From: Stichopus chloronotus
Taxonomy: Eukaryota > Echinodermata > Holothuroidea > Aspidochirotida > Stichopodidae
Assembly: GCA_021234535.1 (NCBI GenBank)
Contig: CM037842.1
Span: forward strand, 12,522,010 to 12,586,009
Direction of reading: 5' to 3'
DNA: 64,000 nt
Made by a program: the position numbers and the translations under genes. How positions within the stretch are numbered: the first letter of the stretch is position 1; every line of letters starts with the position of its first letter. Shown here one piece after another: positions 42,661 to 56,289 of this stretch. The notes below the pieces were generated by a model. The model did not search any database, was not told where the DNA came from, and saw only the letters and a list, made by a program, of their open reading frames with translations.

Positions 42661-42962
42661 TTGGTATCATTTGCTACATTGGCACATACAGGACTGAATG
42701 AGAAGGCATTGACTGTGTGCTACGACAAGATTATCGTGTTCTTTGGCGAGTACAAACTAAACGTTTACAAGTGCTCCAGGCATTACTGGATTAACCAGAC
42801 AAGACACATGCCAAACCAGGGCCAGGAGAAAATTCTGGCCCCCAAAATTTCAGTTTATCCTCCCGGCTGACTCTATTTCCATGAGCCCGAAATCTTATCC
42901 AGGAGTTCCAGTTTGGGGACAGATGAGGCTTACTACTTCACTAGCACTAGGTACAGTTGCAC
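42661..42962 (+). pseudogene. Open stretch with one stop, unrecognised
   Basis: A frame of about 69 codons reads through YDKIIVFFGEYKLNVYKCSR, then HYWINQTRHM. It stops at TGA 42868-42870 and continues open in the same frame for about 31 more codons (EPEILSRSSSLGTDEAYYF) to a TAG. Base composition is more balanced than the surroundings. I recognise no family. It may be part of a decayed mobile-element gene; it is not clearly an exon. Confidence 0.25.
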
Positions 42963-43289
42963 ATAGGTCATGGGCAGGTAAGTAATTTCTCTTTGGGAAA
43001 GTCTGCAAACAACAGTTACATCGGAATGATGTAACCTTTATAAAAGCACTGAGTCCAGCGACCGGCAATGGCCTTCAGTCTGAGGAAAAAGAAAGCACTT
43101 TATTACAGTAATAGACCACTCACAATGAACAACCTACACAAGCCATGTTTGAAGTTCCTTTAGGTCTATAGTCTAGCAGTTTGAAGTTTGCCGGTAAGCT
43201 TATACTGATTACAACCGTGTATAAGACAGTGCATAAAGTGGCAGACATAGGCTTTGGTTAAACTGATAGCGATACGCAATCATTACCAG

Positions 43290-43775
43290 GTCTATGTCCA
43301 GTATTATTTTACCGCTGTCACGTAACTTTCTTATCCTAGTTGGTAGACCTAATCTCGTGGAAGACTTTCGCAGTGACAACACCTCAATTGATGGAGTCAC
43401 ATCTTTTATGCTAAGCCATTTTGTTTACGGTTACTTGACGACGGGTCCACAATCACAATACATTCAGGGTATACCCGGCGGAAAGTAAACGTCTATCTAC
43501 CTGCGTACGAAGTTTGAGTTACTAAAGTCGAATTGTTCGAACAACAATAAACTTCATAACTATCAAAATAAAACATGTTCATTTTTCAGTCAAAAACCAA
43601 CCAAACTCGACTATCATGTCTTGTTCTCCTCTACATGATTCAATGGACACAATGAGATTAATTGTAATGAAAACACCTCAATGTGAATAAAGAAACATTG
43701 AACGGAACAACTGCCTTCCGAAATGAGAAGCGTGCCTAGGTACTCTCCATGACGTTACGAAAAGTACAACAATGA
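43290..43775 (+). repeat. Repeat family D, second copy
   Basis: Partner of 13130-13665, with collinear landmarks over about 480 bases and the same orientation. No frame is conserved between the two copies. Confidence 0.55.
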
Positions 43776-43924
43776 CCTGTATCCGTTATTTTCATGTAAT
43801 TGCTTAACAGGTTAAATACAGACTTTTATCTACGTGTCTGGAGCATATCTTGAAAATATTGTTGTATTTCATGAGAGGCTATGAACTAAATTAATGACGA
43901 TTTATAATCTACCAGTCAAAAATA

Positions 43925-44340
43925 GGTCCTGATGGGTTAACGATTAGTTCCTGACGTAGTGTTAAGGCACTTTACGTCGGACGGGCGCCTGTATATTTCC
44001 TGCCGTGTATCAGGTCATTTTCGTGAACAGGACGGACGCCGGGTTCATGTTAATTCAAGGTTACAACTGGTCCAGAAAATTAGTTGGACATCAAAAAATC
44101 ATTAGCAAAAAATCGGCTGATGTCCTAACTACGTCCGACCGGCCATCTGGTATATCGTCCCGGCGCCAAGTCATTGTTTGAATTATATGCTGCCAGGTGC
44201 CGATCTGGTTTCGACCGAACGCGGGGATTAGCCGACTTAGTGGAGACGGGTCCGAAATCGTCTCTTAAATGGTCCCGGTCGATGATTGGCAGGTTACCAG
44301 TGACCGTACGTTAAAGTTGTTGGCACACGTGGGTTATTAG
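43925..44340. other. CpG-richer islet in AT-rich spacer
   Basis: About 400 bases with an unusual density of CG dinucleotides (ACGTCGGACGGGCGCC, TCCGACCGG, CCCGGCGCC, TTTCGACCGAACGCGGGG) in otherwise AT-rich sequence. Short inverted words (ACGTCGGACGG against ACGTCCGACCGG) suggest an imperfect palindromic element. I see no open frame and no exon. It could be a young or foreign repeat, or a regulatory islet. Confidence 0.4.
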
Positions 44341-45944
44341 ACTTGGGTTCTTGTTCAATAACTGCCCTATATAAGATGTTGTCTTATCTTCATAAACTCT
44401 AATGCTAAAGTTGTGTAAAATGGTAAAAGAGAAGAAGGGCTTCTAAAAGAAATGTACAACGTGTGACAATTAGAGAGAGAATGAAGTGCAAATTGAATGA
44501 GAAAAAAAAAAAACATTTCTTCCATGTTCAGTTTCCGTTTTGTTAAAGTTACAAGTTTCATTAATCCCTTACAAATGTATACATTTATGCATGGACGCCT
44601 TCAAAATCGTAACAAAATAAAATACAAAAATGTTGATAGCGCATTTTATTTCATCAAAAGGCAGTCATGCATCAAAAGGCAGCCATGCATAACTTTACAA
44701 CATTACTATGGAAGCTTTCTTTCAAGTGGGCAGGCGATAATTTCCTGTCACTTTTTTTTCTCGTAAAGTTCCTTCGGAAGCAAATGGGGTCGTGTAGAGT
44801 TCATACACGTGATATCTCACATGAACAAACTGACAAGTGCCCACCGGATTTCGTTCGTTGTTCCCCATAATATTGCCAGACGCTTTACAGATGCTCTACA
44901 GACATCTTTTTCTTCTAGAATCAATACGTGCCCTAACGAAGTAAAGAAAATTCTTTGTATCAACTCAGATTAGAAAAATTAATACCAGTATAATTCTTTC
45001 AGACAAATGTAATAATAAACCTGAAACATATTACTTTAAAAATTTATTCTGCGAAAACTTTAACTACAGTACTAGTATAGTACTACTTTAACTACAGTAT
45101 ATCCTTAATTGAATCATTAGAAAGTCTGAGTGTTAACAGTTGACTGAATTTACTATTGTTTCAAGAAACAACTTCTCCTTATGTTTATATTAACGTATGC
45201 CAGAATAAGACGACGTAATAGTGTAGAGTATTCAATAATCAAGATGCAAAAAGTGACCAAAGGAATTCAGATACGACAGTAGTATTTCATTTAAGACAGA
45301 AGTCTTTCTTTGACGATGTAGTGAAACTGGTAGGCTATATTGAGCCCTTACTGTCCTTGTTAGGTCTCCCAAAACTGTGCAATACTTAGTCACAAAGTTT
45401 GCTGCGACTTTTTTTTCTTTTTTTTAAAGTGTTCTGCGTATTTTATTTTATTTTTTTTATCAGTAGGGAGGGTGCACGCGTAAATACCCCCACTTATTCC
45501 TAATTGACTCTTCAACATCGTTTAACAGCGTTAAAAATTCAATGCAATTACTATTTCAAATGTGCCTTGAAACGAAGACGCTATGTATCATTACATATGT
45601 ATCATTATTTCACCAAAATGTTAGTGCAGAATAACCAAATTTAAGAGCAGTGGAATGTTTTGCTTTCATGTACAAACAGGTTGGTAATAAAACTGGAAAA
45701 TTTGGTTTAATGGGAATACATCGCAACCACGTACTGACCATGATTGCCCCTGTCCAGATTATTTTGGAACGTTCTGGCAGTACCCTACGGAAGCGTAGAA
45801 GGGACATGTAAGAAAAAAAAGAACAATGACATTTTGACGACTTAATGAACTCTTTAAAATGAAAAATAAATTAATTTGTCATTTTGACGTTGTTCAACAT
45901 TTTTTTTTTTTTAACGGACAAAACTATGGAACAACTCGTCGAAT

Positions 45945-46620
45945 TCGGAAGAATGTAATTTCATCGAACGATGACGTCGAAGTTTGCAAAACTGCCATTT
46001 TGCTGAAATCCAACATCTAGTCAAAACCGCAAAATTCGTGTAATTGCCATATTGCGGAGTTCGCCCATCTTGTAAAAGTAAAATAATTTAAAAGAAAAAA
46101 ATTGCCCAGTGAAAACAACTCATCATAACGTCAAAATCCAGGAAAGTGTCGTTCTGTTGACTTAAAACATCTTGCTAACATGACGTCAAAACCGTACAAA
46201 AGGGTTCAAGAGACCCTCTTTCATGCCCGATTACACATGTATCACCTATGGACATGACACCTAATACCCATTGCCAGGCAGCTCAAGGAAGCCTAGACAC
46301 TGGACTGACACACCTGTATTACTTTACGAGAACCATGTTTAATTGACCATGTGGATTATCACAGCATGAGGAGAACTGACCTAAGGCGATGCAAAATTTG
46401 CCATAAGTTGAACCTCAGTAGAGCAAAAAAGAATGAGATTGAAGTTAATCCCATTGTAACGTACGAGTAACGGCATGAAAATGGCGAAATTCCGAAATCT
46501 TTCATATTGCCGAGTTCGAACATCAGGCTCGTCAAAATGACGAAATCGGAAAATTGCCATTTTGCCGTGTTAGAATATGTTGTCAAAATGGCACATTTCG
46601 GAATACTGTCATTTTTATGG
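45945..46620 (+). repeat. Imperfect ~50-bp repeats (GCCATTTTGC / CGAAATC)
   Basis: Words such as ACTGCCATTTTGC, ATTGCCATATTGC, ATTGCCATTTTGCC, GTCAAAA(C/T), CGAAATC and GAGTTCG recur at irregular spacing around 45960-46085 and 46475-46616, and once more near 46735-46790. It looks like a decayed satellite or tandem element split by about 380 bases. Confidence 0.5.
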
Positions 46621-48789
46621 GAATTGTTACCCTAAGGTTAGCTTCACTGCATGTTGGTATGATCAATACGCAATACGCTGTATTCACTCTTTCCAGTTGA
46701 AATCATCTACCGTGATTAGCCCATCATGAGGTTCTAATTCGACAAATTGACAATTTTTAGAATTTTGCCATTTAGGCAAGATATTCTAATGTATGTAATG
46801 TACGTAATGCGATTTATAGTTTATATCTTTACGATTACATAGTGTTTCTATCAAATTTATACATTTTAAACACTGTTCACACATGAGGAAGAGCATCAAG
46901 ATTACAATAAAAATATATGAAATTAACTTAATGTGCTATAACACATTGCTAACTGGTCAGGAGTGCAGGCTAATGAAGCAAAACATGAGCATGCGTGAGC
47001 ATGGGTAATGAATGTTCCAAGGAAAGTTTGCAGTGTAAACCAAATTTCTGTACTTTTTTTAATCGCAGTGTATGCATACGTACTGCTCTGTGATATGGAG
47101 ACGTTTCAATACTTATATTTAGTCGGGTTCACAGTTTTATGCTTGCAGCATGTTTTCATCAAATACTGATTTCAGTGGATATGGACACTTTTTCTTTATT
47201 AAACACTTACAGGTAACAAGTAAAAACAGTGTTACATAAACGTTTTCATAATGATAATGCGTGTTATGATGATTACTTCACAAAAGCATACTTACATGTG
47301 CAGAAAGAAAGACGAAGAATGGGTCAAAACTTAAAAAATAAAGAAAAAAAAATTGTCATATTAATCACATTCGAGTGCAGCTGAGAGCAAAATGACAGTC
47401 AAGTCTGTAGTACTTTTTTTTCTGATGTAGAGAAACCTCTTTGTTCAGGAGCCAAAACAGTAAAGTCGTACCAAAGATAGAGATAACTACGTTCACAGCT
47501 CGATCAGTGACGTCTGTCTACCGTGTGGGGGAACTGGGGATTTAGTTTTACTTCAGAAACGACGCAACTGACACTGACTCGTTTATGAAGTAGCAATCGA
47601 TAATGAATCAATCAGAACAGACACTCAGCCCACTACATTCTTCCTCATACCACTGTTGCTAGTTATACGTAAGTGAGAGATATATTCTACAAACACACCA
47701 TCGATACTATGAAATTCACAATAAGCAGTAATTATATATTACGGCGTGACGTGATTCGTTAAACACAAATTGAAACTGTATTTTGCGAACAAATTTTCAT
47801 GCATTGGGGAATCCAAGGGAAAAGGCCCTTTGATGACATATACTGGCAACACAATACTATGGGAATAACAATGGAGGGCTATCCAGTAGATCGTATTGTA
47901 TAGCAACGTGACTCCTTCAAAAAGTTTAGAAAAATAAAATGCTTGTCTAGGGACCAGGTTTGTTCGTTTTATGGTCTAAGGGGTAGGTGAAGGGGAACTA
48001 TTGCCACTTGAATAGTTGAACTTACTAAAAAATAATCAGTTGAACAGAAATATCACGACTTTTCAGGCAGTGATATATAGCAATATCCATATGAGAAGAA
48101 TTTTCAAAGCCCTTCTCCTTTACTTCCAAAGCATAAGGAAAGAAAGATCAAGTCTGCAATAGCAAAGAACTGCGTTTTTACGAAAAATGAAACAAGATTT
48201 GTCGCATGATTCCACACTTGGAAACATACCATAGTTTGAAAGAAAACATGAACTATGAAAAATAAAATAGGGAGATGTTCGCCTTAAGATCCCGTCATGC
48301 CGCTTAAGATCATTTTGCAAAATATATTGACAAAAATATCTATAGGAAAGTCTTAGTTTTACAAACTGAGAAACATGGAACGACTTTTCATTGTGATGTG
48401 CAGATCATTCAAAACATTACCCACGCACACAACCACAACAAAAAAACACTGTCTGTCCCATCAATGAATTGAAAAAAGCTGTCTGAATCGGTTTTGCACT
48501 TACCAAAGATAAAGGGAACACAGACCATTGCTTTTGTTGAAAAAAATAAAGATTACTGTATCGTTCTTTTACTTTGATTCAGTATTATTTTGTCATGCAA
48601 AGTGCAGCAGTTTTCCCTGACATTTCGTACATACTATGTATTTTCTTGGAATGTTCGATGTTTTCTACACATAATCAAATACCCTTTAGGAGCTACCCTC
48701 TGAAATTCCTTGTACAAGCGACACGAAATGAAAGACTAATGTTTGAAATTTGGTAGGTCCCAAAATGTGGTTTTAAAGTAACCATCGTT

Positions 48790-48979
48790 AAATATATATA
48801 TGTATATATATGTATATATATGTATATATATGTATATGTATATATATGTATATATGTAGATATGAGTATATATGATATTATATGTATATTAGGTATATAT
48901 ATGTATATAGACGGTTTGGATATAGATATATATAAGATGATCTAATAAGAGAGATATAGAGATATATATCTATATATAG

Positions 48980-49051
<72 letters not shown>
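48790..49051 (+). repeat. (TATATATG)n and (TA)n tract
   Basis: About 260 bases begin with regular TATATATG units, pass through degenerate TATAGATATA, and end in long TA runs. It has strong self-complementarity and is prone to slippage and sequencing error. Confidence 0.95.
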
Positions 49052-49182
49052 AAGTGAAGATTTTGCTGGAAGACTGAACACAAGGGCTTTACAACAAGCA
49101 GTGAACTGACCTGATGGCGCAGAGATGACATTGTCAAGAAAATGAAAAATAAAAAAGTGAAGTTTTATTTGTGTTTACCTTA

Positions 49183-49362
49183 ATGGTTTCTTTAGTTTTC
49201 TTTCTCAAATTATCGATCGTTTTTCTTTTCTTATCATTTTTTCATAAAAACAATGGATGCGGTCCATGTGAGAATATTCCACCTGCAAAAGGCAATGTAC
49301 ATAATTGCAATCACAAAAATCTTCTAATTGATGGATTTTTGTGTAACACTATGAGGAACTAA
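49183..49362 (+). CDS. Small ORF: putative secreted Cys peptide
   Basis: The ATG at 49183 opens 59 codons. Residues 1-20 are strongly hydrophobic (MVSLVFFLKLSIVFLFLSFF) and could be a signal peptide. The rest has four cysteines (CGPC, then single Cys in VHNCNH and GFLCNT). The stop at 49360 is followed by AATAAA at 49436-49441. This combination makes a small secreted peptide gene or a last exon possible, but the length is within chance and I know no family with this pattern. Confidence 0.25.
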   Translation: MVSLVFFLKLSIVFLFLSFFHKNNGCGPCENIPPAKGNVHNCNHKNLLIDGFLCNTMRN

Positions 49363-51689
49363 CGATTTTGACTCTGTAGCGTGTTTCTCATGAAACGATT
49401 ATCAAATTGTTCAAAATTTATGAAACATTTGACCCAATAAACTCATTGATTTCGATTTTTCTCTTGTTGGTTATTTGAAGTTATTTTTGTTTGTTTTCTT
49501 TTAATTAAATTATTTCTATGAGTGCATAACGCTAAACTACATGTAGACTCAAAGAAAGAGAATCTAAAACACAGCAGGAAAATGTAAACAAGCAGGATAT
49601 ATATATTTCAAACATATCAAAATGTTTGAAATGTCACAAAAGAAATTTAGTTCACTTAGATGATCACCACAATAATTTCCCCACTAATTCCCAATATTTA
49701 CGCACTTACATGATAGTCGATTTGATTCCTACGCGACATAATTCTCTACGCGTCTACGCGTTTTGTATTGGCACTGAGAAGCACTTGTAACATGAACGCA
49801 AGCTGCTTCATTGCTTAATAGCCATACACAGTACTAGACAAAGAGATATAATCAATGTCTTACTTATACGGAGTACCCACATAAGAAACAAAAACCAAAT
49901 ATGTCGGAACTGCAAACAGGCAATACATGATTTATTATGTCTTTTTTTAATACCGTATTTACTGCCAGTCAATATAAAAAAGGGAGGTCTCTAAAATATC
50001 CTACATCACTATGAGTTCAACTTTGACCAGGCGACTGATTTTAAGACTGAGATTCTTCGCGGATATCACCACTCACTCAATTCTCTATATGATAAAAATC
50101 AACCAATGTTACCAGGAAAAGAAAAGAAAAACAAGAAAAGTACGTGGAAGATATCATGTATCTTTTTTATGACTGAAATGTCTGATTATATGTTGCATAA
50201 GGCATAAATCTATTATTGAATCGCTCAAAACGAGACAAAAGACCTCTCCTATGTGTGTTGAGCAGTTTTATTGTGATGAAACCACAGTATTATAAGGGTA
50301 TTCAGTCTTTGTTTGTTGATCTTTTGAGGGTGGTGGAGCAAAATTTAAGACAAGAATGCAAATAACTATCTAACCAAACAGTCGCAAGATTTAAAAAGGT
50401 TTTAACTCGCAATTAGATGTAATTTCTGGTTGAGATTTCATTTTGAGATAGATTCAGATTACAATGCATAAACTAACCATTAATGCAGTTGTATATAGAA
50501 TACTGCAATTAATCTACATAGAATAGTTATAACGTTCTATACAATATACCAAAATTGCAGTAATGTTTTTTACGTAGTACGAAGTCAATGTGTGTGAAAG
50601 GTTAACATTCGAAGTAGTTCCTTATTGACTTTTTACCCTGCGCTGATAAACAGTTCATCTTGCTGAACTAAGACATCTTCAAGGTTGTGTGCGTGTGATA
50701 TAATACGAGGGCGGTATTAATCAATCCACACCTACCACGTTATTATCGTATGAATGGAAGTCATTCAGCTTTATATGCGGCTACATTTTGAGAGTGTTCA
50801 TTGGATGACAATGTTTTGCTAACTTAAAATAAAACCCACCTCTTGAATTAAAGCACCCAACCAACAAGCTGCAAATTTGTTCGTTTCGTTTCATTCGTTT
50901 CATGTATTCCGTGCATTCATACATATATACATACAGGCATATTAAGAAGAAAGATGTAGTCTACAATACAGTGGAACGAACAGGAAAAAAGAGTAATATG
51001 TTTATTGCGGCTAGGAAACCTTAAAGGAAACAGAAAACACAAAAACCAAAACACAAAAACAAGAAGAAGAAGAAGAGAAGAAGAATAATACATTATCAGA
51101 CACTCCTCTACTCCACTCTTTAAGAGTAACAGTTGCATCGTCATGAAAACAAATCTTTTTAATGAGTCTATTACTTGTGACTGCTTACACTTAAATGAGA
51201 CTTCATGTTCAAAGGTGTGAAAACAGTGTGACTCACTTCTTTTGAAGTAGAGAAGAAAGTGGATGTGGCATTAAGTATTCCATCAACATTGCCACAATTG
51301 ACCGCCAACATTTAATGAACCGGTAATGTATCAAAAAATAGGATAATGTTCAATGAACCAAAGATGTAATTAACGTTAACGGGCGATGTAAAGCGATTCG
51401 ATAACGTAATGACACATTAAAGTGATTGCGTGTGTACTGAAAAACCAAAAAGACAAGATTATGTTTGATCTTAACTTTTTCTTTATTTTTAAATGTACAC
51501 GCGAGGTTGTGCATGAACGGACTATGTCTTTCAATGAAGGAAAATGCCAGTAACTACTTCGAAAAGCAACGGGATTGTCATAAAACAGTAAAAAATAGAA
51601 ATCATATTTGAAAAATAACGGTTCTTACTATAATCGCCTACATAATGAATATGCAACAGTACAGGTCTCACTAGTGTATCAAAAACATA

Positions 51690-52118
51690 CTACTCAAGTC
51701 GTCGCTCCTTGGTAGGTATCGGGAATTGTAATATTTCGTGAAAGGAAACACTGTATCTACAAATAACCTACGAACTGAACACAACCTTGCCCGCGGCGTC
51801 AGTGATCCTGATTGACTAACTGGGTATTCAATACTAGTATACTTCCCATTAGCTTGTTCAAAGAAGCACACCGTTGATTTGAGTGAAAACTGTCAACCAC
51901 TACATTATCGTATTCTACACTTTCTGTCGTTATGTTTGAAGAATTTGAAATCATATCTCAAAATTAACCAACTGAAACCTATTTATTTTCCCAGATTGTC
52001 TGAATGGTGTAATGAAAAGCCTTACCAGCCTTTTGGAGATGAAATTTCAATGTTTTTACTTTTTGCCTACGCACGTAATCACGTTAACCTTCAATGCGGT
52101 TATAATCCTATCCTATGA
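51690..52118 (+). pseudogene. Transposon 5' fragment, inverted partner of 36.3-36.7 kb
   Basis: This + strand copy matches the reverse complement of 36255-36665. Its last part reads MFLLFAYARNHVNLQCGYNP, where the other copy reads FLHFSNARNHFKVNCQFKDC, the start of the zinc-finger protein. After this the similarity ends, so only the leader and the first codons are present. A truncated element. Confidence 0.7.
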
Positions 52119-52999
52119 CAATTAACACAATGTCATTTTGAAGTGCTTGTCTCACGAAAGCACGCTGTTCATGCATGCCATAGCTTGGTTATGTCAATCT
52201 CAGCACACAAAGTTAAAAGTGCTCGTTGCTGTTTTTCTTACAGTGTGTCGTGTATCCTGATGCTGGAAAAGCATTCGAACTAAAAAACTTTCAAAGACCT
52301 GCTAACAACAGTTCTTAGTTTTGGTCTTATTGTGAAATCGTATATATGGAATCAGCCCGCCGAAAAATCCAATGTTTTTACACGCTGATCTATTCCTACC
52401 ACTTTTAGACAAGGCAAAAAACGGTGAAAGAAACACAGGGAATGTGAATAATAATGAGCTTTGGGTATTTTACAAAGTATCTCTGGCTGTTTTGATTAAA
52501 TCTACACCATTTCTACATATGGAACAAGCGAATAAAAAGTATTAAGCGATAAATACCAATATTCATGGCTATATTCAACAGCTAATAAATTGGCGATTCC
52601 ACCTCAGGAGGACGATAGCTCCCAGGGAAAGGAAGGAAACAAGTTTTTTGTTTTTTTTTTGTGAACCGTAGGTACCAACAGAGGGCGCACGAACCGTACT
52701 TGCACACGTGCATGGTGCGCACCTATAGCCAGCGGCACAATAGTGTGATAACCCACGACTATAATTTCTGCATATTCATTACAAAGTCTAAAATGAGGCA
52801 TCTGTGCGAAAACAATGCATTACGAGTAACCGATAATATAGTAAAAATTTAACGACACGATAGTAAAGTCCAACGTACAACTCTGAAACTAACAGAACAA
52901 AATTGAATTAAGTAATAACACCAGGGCGCAAAAACTTATTGTGGTTTCGATTATAACATTATCAATACGTCATATTGAGACAAGGATGTTTTATTCAAG

Positions 53000-53300
53000 G
53001 AAAATAGGGCGTTGAGAATATAGCTATAAGGAACACAACACGAAAATAGCTTTAATCATTCTTAAACCATTCAATCTCCTAATAAATATCTGCAAAAGCT
53101 TTATCTCATCAAAACAGTGTGCATGTGATGAGTAACTGAAGATGCATCATTTGAATTTTGAAAAGTTTGGGTTAACAAATAAATGTTGAGCAACAAATAC
53201 CTGAATTTCTAGCCATAAGAAACTTTTTTCTTGAAAAGATGTCTTCTGTTCTTTTTTCAAGTTTTGAATAAGCTATCATTCATGTTCACAAAATTTAGTT
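53000..53300 (+). repeat. Repeat family C, copy 2
   Basis: Same orientation as 41215-41535, with collinear similarity over about 300 bases. It begins AATAGGGCGTTGAGAATA and ends near CTATCATTCATGTTCACAAA. Confidence 0.75.
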
Positions 53301-54082
53301 CCAAAAGTGTGTAGCTTTCTGTGAAACCAACCTTAACATTACAGTATTATTTCCCTTTAATATTACAGTAATCTGTTTTGGCCCAAATTGATATGATATG
53401 ACCGCCATGCACAATAACATTCTGTTCACAAGGGGATGGTGACTACCTAAAACAGGGATCTGGTATGTATGAATGCAAAGTAAATAAGAGACATGTTTAC
53501 GTTCCATGTTTTGCGACTCCATGGTGTGACTACATGTTTAACAAATGCTGGGCAAAAATTACCTGAATTCTGTTATTTCACCTACCATCCAAAATTCCTT
53601 CTTGAGTTACAGTGTGTACATGATTTCCACAAGTTGACCAATGTTGACCTCACCTAACCTGTGACTGAGCAAAAACAATATATTCTTATGGTTAGTGGGA
53701 TGCACCTACATACTGAATGAAAGATGTACCTATGCATGCTTCTCGCTTCTCTTCACTATTTGACTATTGGTGAGGCAAAAGAATCTTCAACCCCTCAACA
53801 AAACACATTGGTATTTATCTTAGTTTTTGTTTTCTTTTGCTGGGGGTTGTAACCTTTATCACACAGGGGTGTAGGTGTTTTGGTCGTTACGATTGTTACA
53901 TATTATGATTGATGACATGGTCTTACTTTACCATCTGAAGAACACACTGTGTGTAGTAGTGTAAGAATAAGGTCAGGGCAGTGAACAAACTTAGAAGTTT
54001 CAATTATAGATCTATGTGCACTGCGTATTCGTCCCACGACACAATGTCTACAGGCGCGTTATACGTCCTATTTTGAACAATT

Positions 54083-54241
54083 GACCAAGATGTAACAACT
54101 TGGTCCAAAATGTAACCATTTTCTGTCCAAAATGTAACAACTTTTCAGGTTGGTCCAAAATGTAACAATTTTCTGCCCAAAATGTAACAACTTTCAAACT
54201 TGGTCCAAAATGTAACAACTCTCTGCCCAAAATGTAACAAC
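54083..54241 (+). repeat. Minisatellite with alternating 22- and 28-bp units
   Basis: Seven head-to-tail units start with CCAAAATGTAACAA (first unit CCAAGATG). Units ending TTCTGC (22 bases) alternate with units ending CTTGGT (up to 28 bases), which gives a higher-order period of about 50 bases. The minus strand gives a repetitive frame (LLHFGQ, VTFWAE) that is only a reading of the repeat. Confidence 0.9.
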
Positions 54242-56289
54242 GTAGAGGTTCACATCAGACGGTATTGAAAAATCTCCAACATGACTCATATTTTTTAAAG
54301 TGCCATAACTTAACCAAACAAGTTCGGATCGGACAGGGAAATGCATCATTCAATTTCTCATGACATACTCCACATCTGGAATACATTTTATTATAGGCAA
54401 CATGCAGCCTTTTGGCAAGACATGCGGCCTGGTGACAGCGTTTGTTACACAAAGACAATTTGGTCTAACCGTGGCAGTCAGATTCACGTAAAATGAAGGC
54501 TATCGTGGTGGGCTGATGAGCTACGACGTGAGGATTAGCGTTACCGTTGATGATCTGGTGCCTCTGACTTAAGGTCAGAAGACGTGGCAATAACGTAGCC
54601 GTCAATGGTAGGTTATGCGCAGAAGGACCAACGCTTCTTTGTGTGTAGGCACAGGTACAGAAGGACCCGCAATTTGGAGGGGTGTATTAAAAATGTATCT
54701 AAATTAAATGCTAGGAGCTGCGAATGAATCAATATTTCTTCAAGTTGCGTTAACAATTCGATTTTTGTTTTCTAACAATTGTGTACTAGGCCTATGTATG
54801 CGCTGTTAAAATGTACTAAGTAAAGGTACTACTATCCCAAAGAAAAAGCTCTGGAGATATATATGATCTTACAGGCTTAAATTAGTAGATGCGTGTGGTT
54901 CCTTTACTCTTAATCTGTACCAGATCCAACATAACAGAGTAGTACTGACTCCGTTACTACCTTCCATCGTTGCTCTTGACATTCGTATTGTTGAATGCTG
55001 TCACCTTCAGATCAGAAATAATATATAATTTCTTGACAGCTGCCGTAAACCAAAGTTAATTGCCTAAAACTCATAACCTTGCTCAAAAACTCTTTCAAAA
55101 TAATACTGCTGGAGTCACAAGAAAAATACATCGAAGCATGCAACTACAAAGACTGTTGTAAGGAATGAGTATTGTTTGAAGTTCATCTACAGTCACTGTA
55201 ATGGGATATTTGTCGTGGCTGTAGAAAACCAAATCTAGCAATTCCTATTCGGATCATTAGTCTAAAATCTTAAATTCCCTAGCCAAATAGCAGGAACACA
55301 TTTATCAAATCTCATGACGTGTTGGGGTTACCTAAAGCAAACGCTGGTATATAGCATGGCGATGAAAACAATAGGGAATATGGGGGCACTTATCCAACAA
55401 AGTCATGAACAATATTTACGTTCTGTGGTAAGCAACATCACAAAACCCATACCTTTGTACATCTTTACGTTACCAACTTGGATACAAATTTCGCTGCACG
55501 TAAAGTTAACATTTTTGGATGATATTGCAAAAGCAACATTTCTCTATTTCTGTTCCAGCGATTGGATTTTTAAATTGTACTGATGGATCAACTGTAATCT
55601 CCTAATAAATTCCATTTTAAGGGAATAAATCTAACCAACACATCTGTATCTCAGTCTACATTATCGACTTTATTAGGTAGGTCTATCAATTGCAATGGAC
55701 TTCAAGAAGTTTTCAAAACTTGAATTATCGTGACAGTGTCACCTTAATGAAATTGCAGTATTTCTAATTTGTATTCCCATCAATAAGTATATGTAATGAC
55801 AATAATGGTGCTAAGATGATCCTTGCCAATGTCTGTGTGTTTGGCAGACAATACGACAATGTTTTTGGTAATGTCAAAATAACAGCGATCATAAGAGAAT
55901 ATCAACGCATCAGTAGTTGACGTCAAAGTTGACCTTTGCCTCAACATTAGAAATTATGTTTTAATTGACCAAGGGTGCCGATGTTCTGCTGTTCAGTTGT
56001 TTAGACTAACTGAATTTTCATGACCAAAGAAGCTCTCGATTAAAGTAATGAAAATTTTCATTCACTTCATTTTCGTACTAACTCCTTTGGTGTTATGCTT
56101 CTAGAATTTTGGACCATATGGTAAAACGTATCATGAGAAATTTGTTTATTTTCCTAAAATGATGCATTAAAATGATGTATATGAAAGGGAAATGACATCC
56201 TTTTGTGCAGGCCAAAATCGTATTTTAAAACAAATATTTGCAGACCCAGAATTATTAATAACTCAACATAAGAATGATAGCCTTTCTTT

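Noticed and set aside
48790..49051. Possible CRISPR or satellite centromere signal
   Set aside because: It is a simple TA-based microsatellite without spacers, and the genome is eukaryotic.
54048..54230. Repetitive minus-strand peptide (LLHFGQ units)
   Set aside because: It is a reading of the minisatellite. The unit lengths, 22 and 28, are not multiples of three, so no stable protein repeat would be kept.
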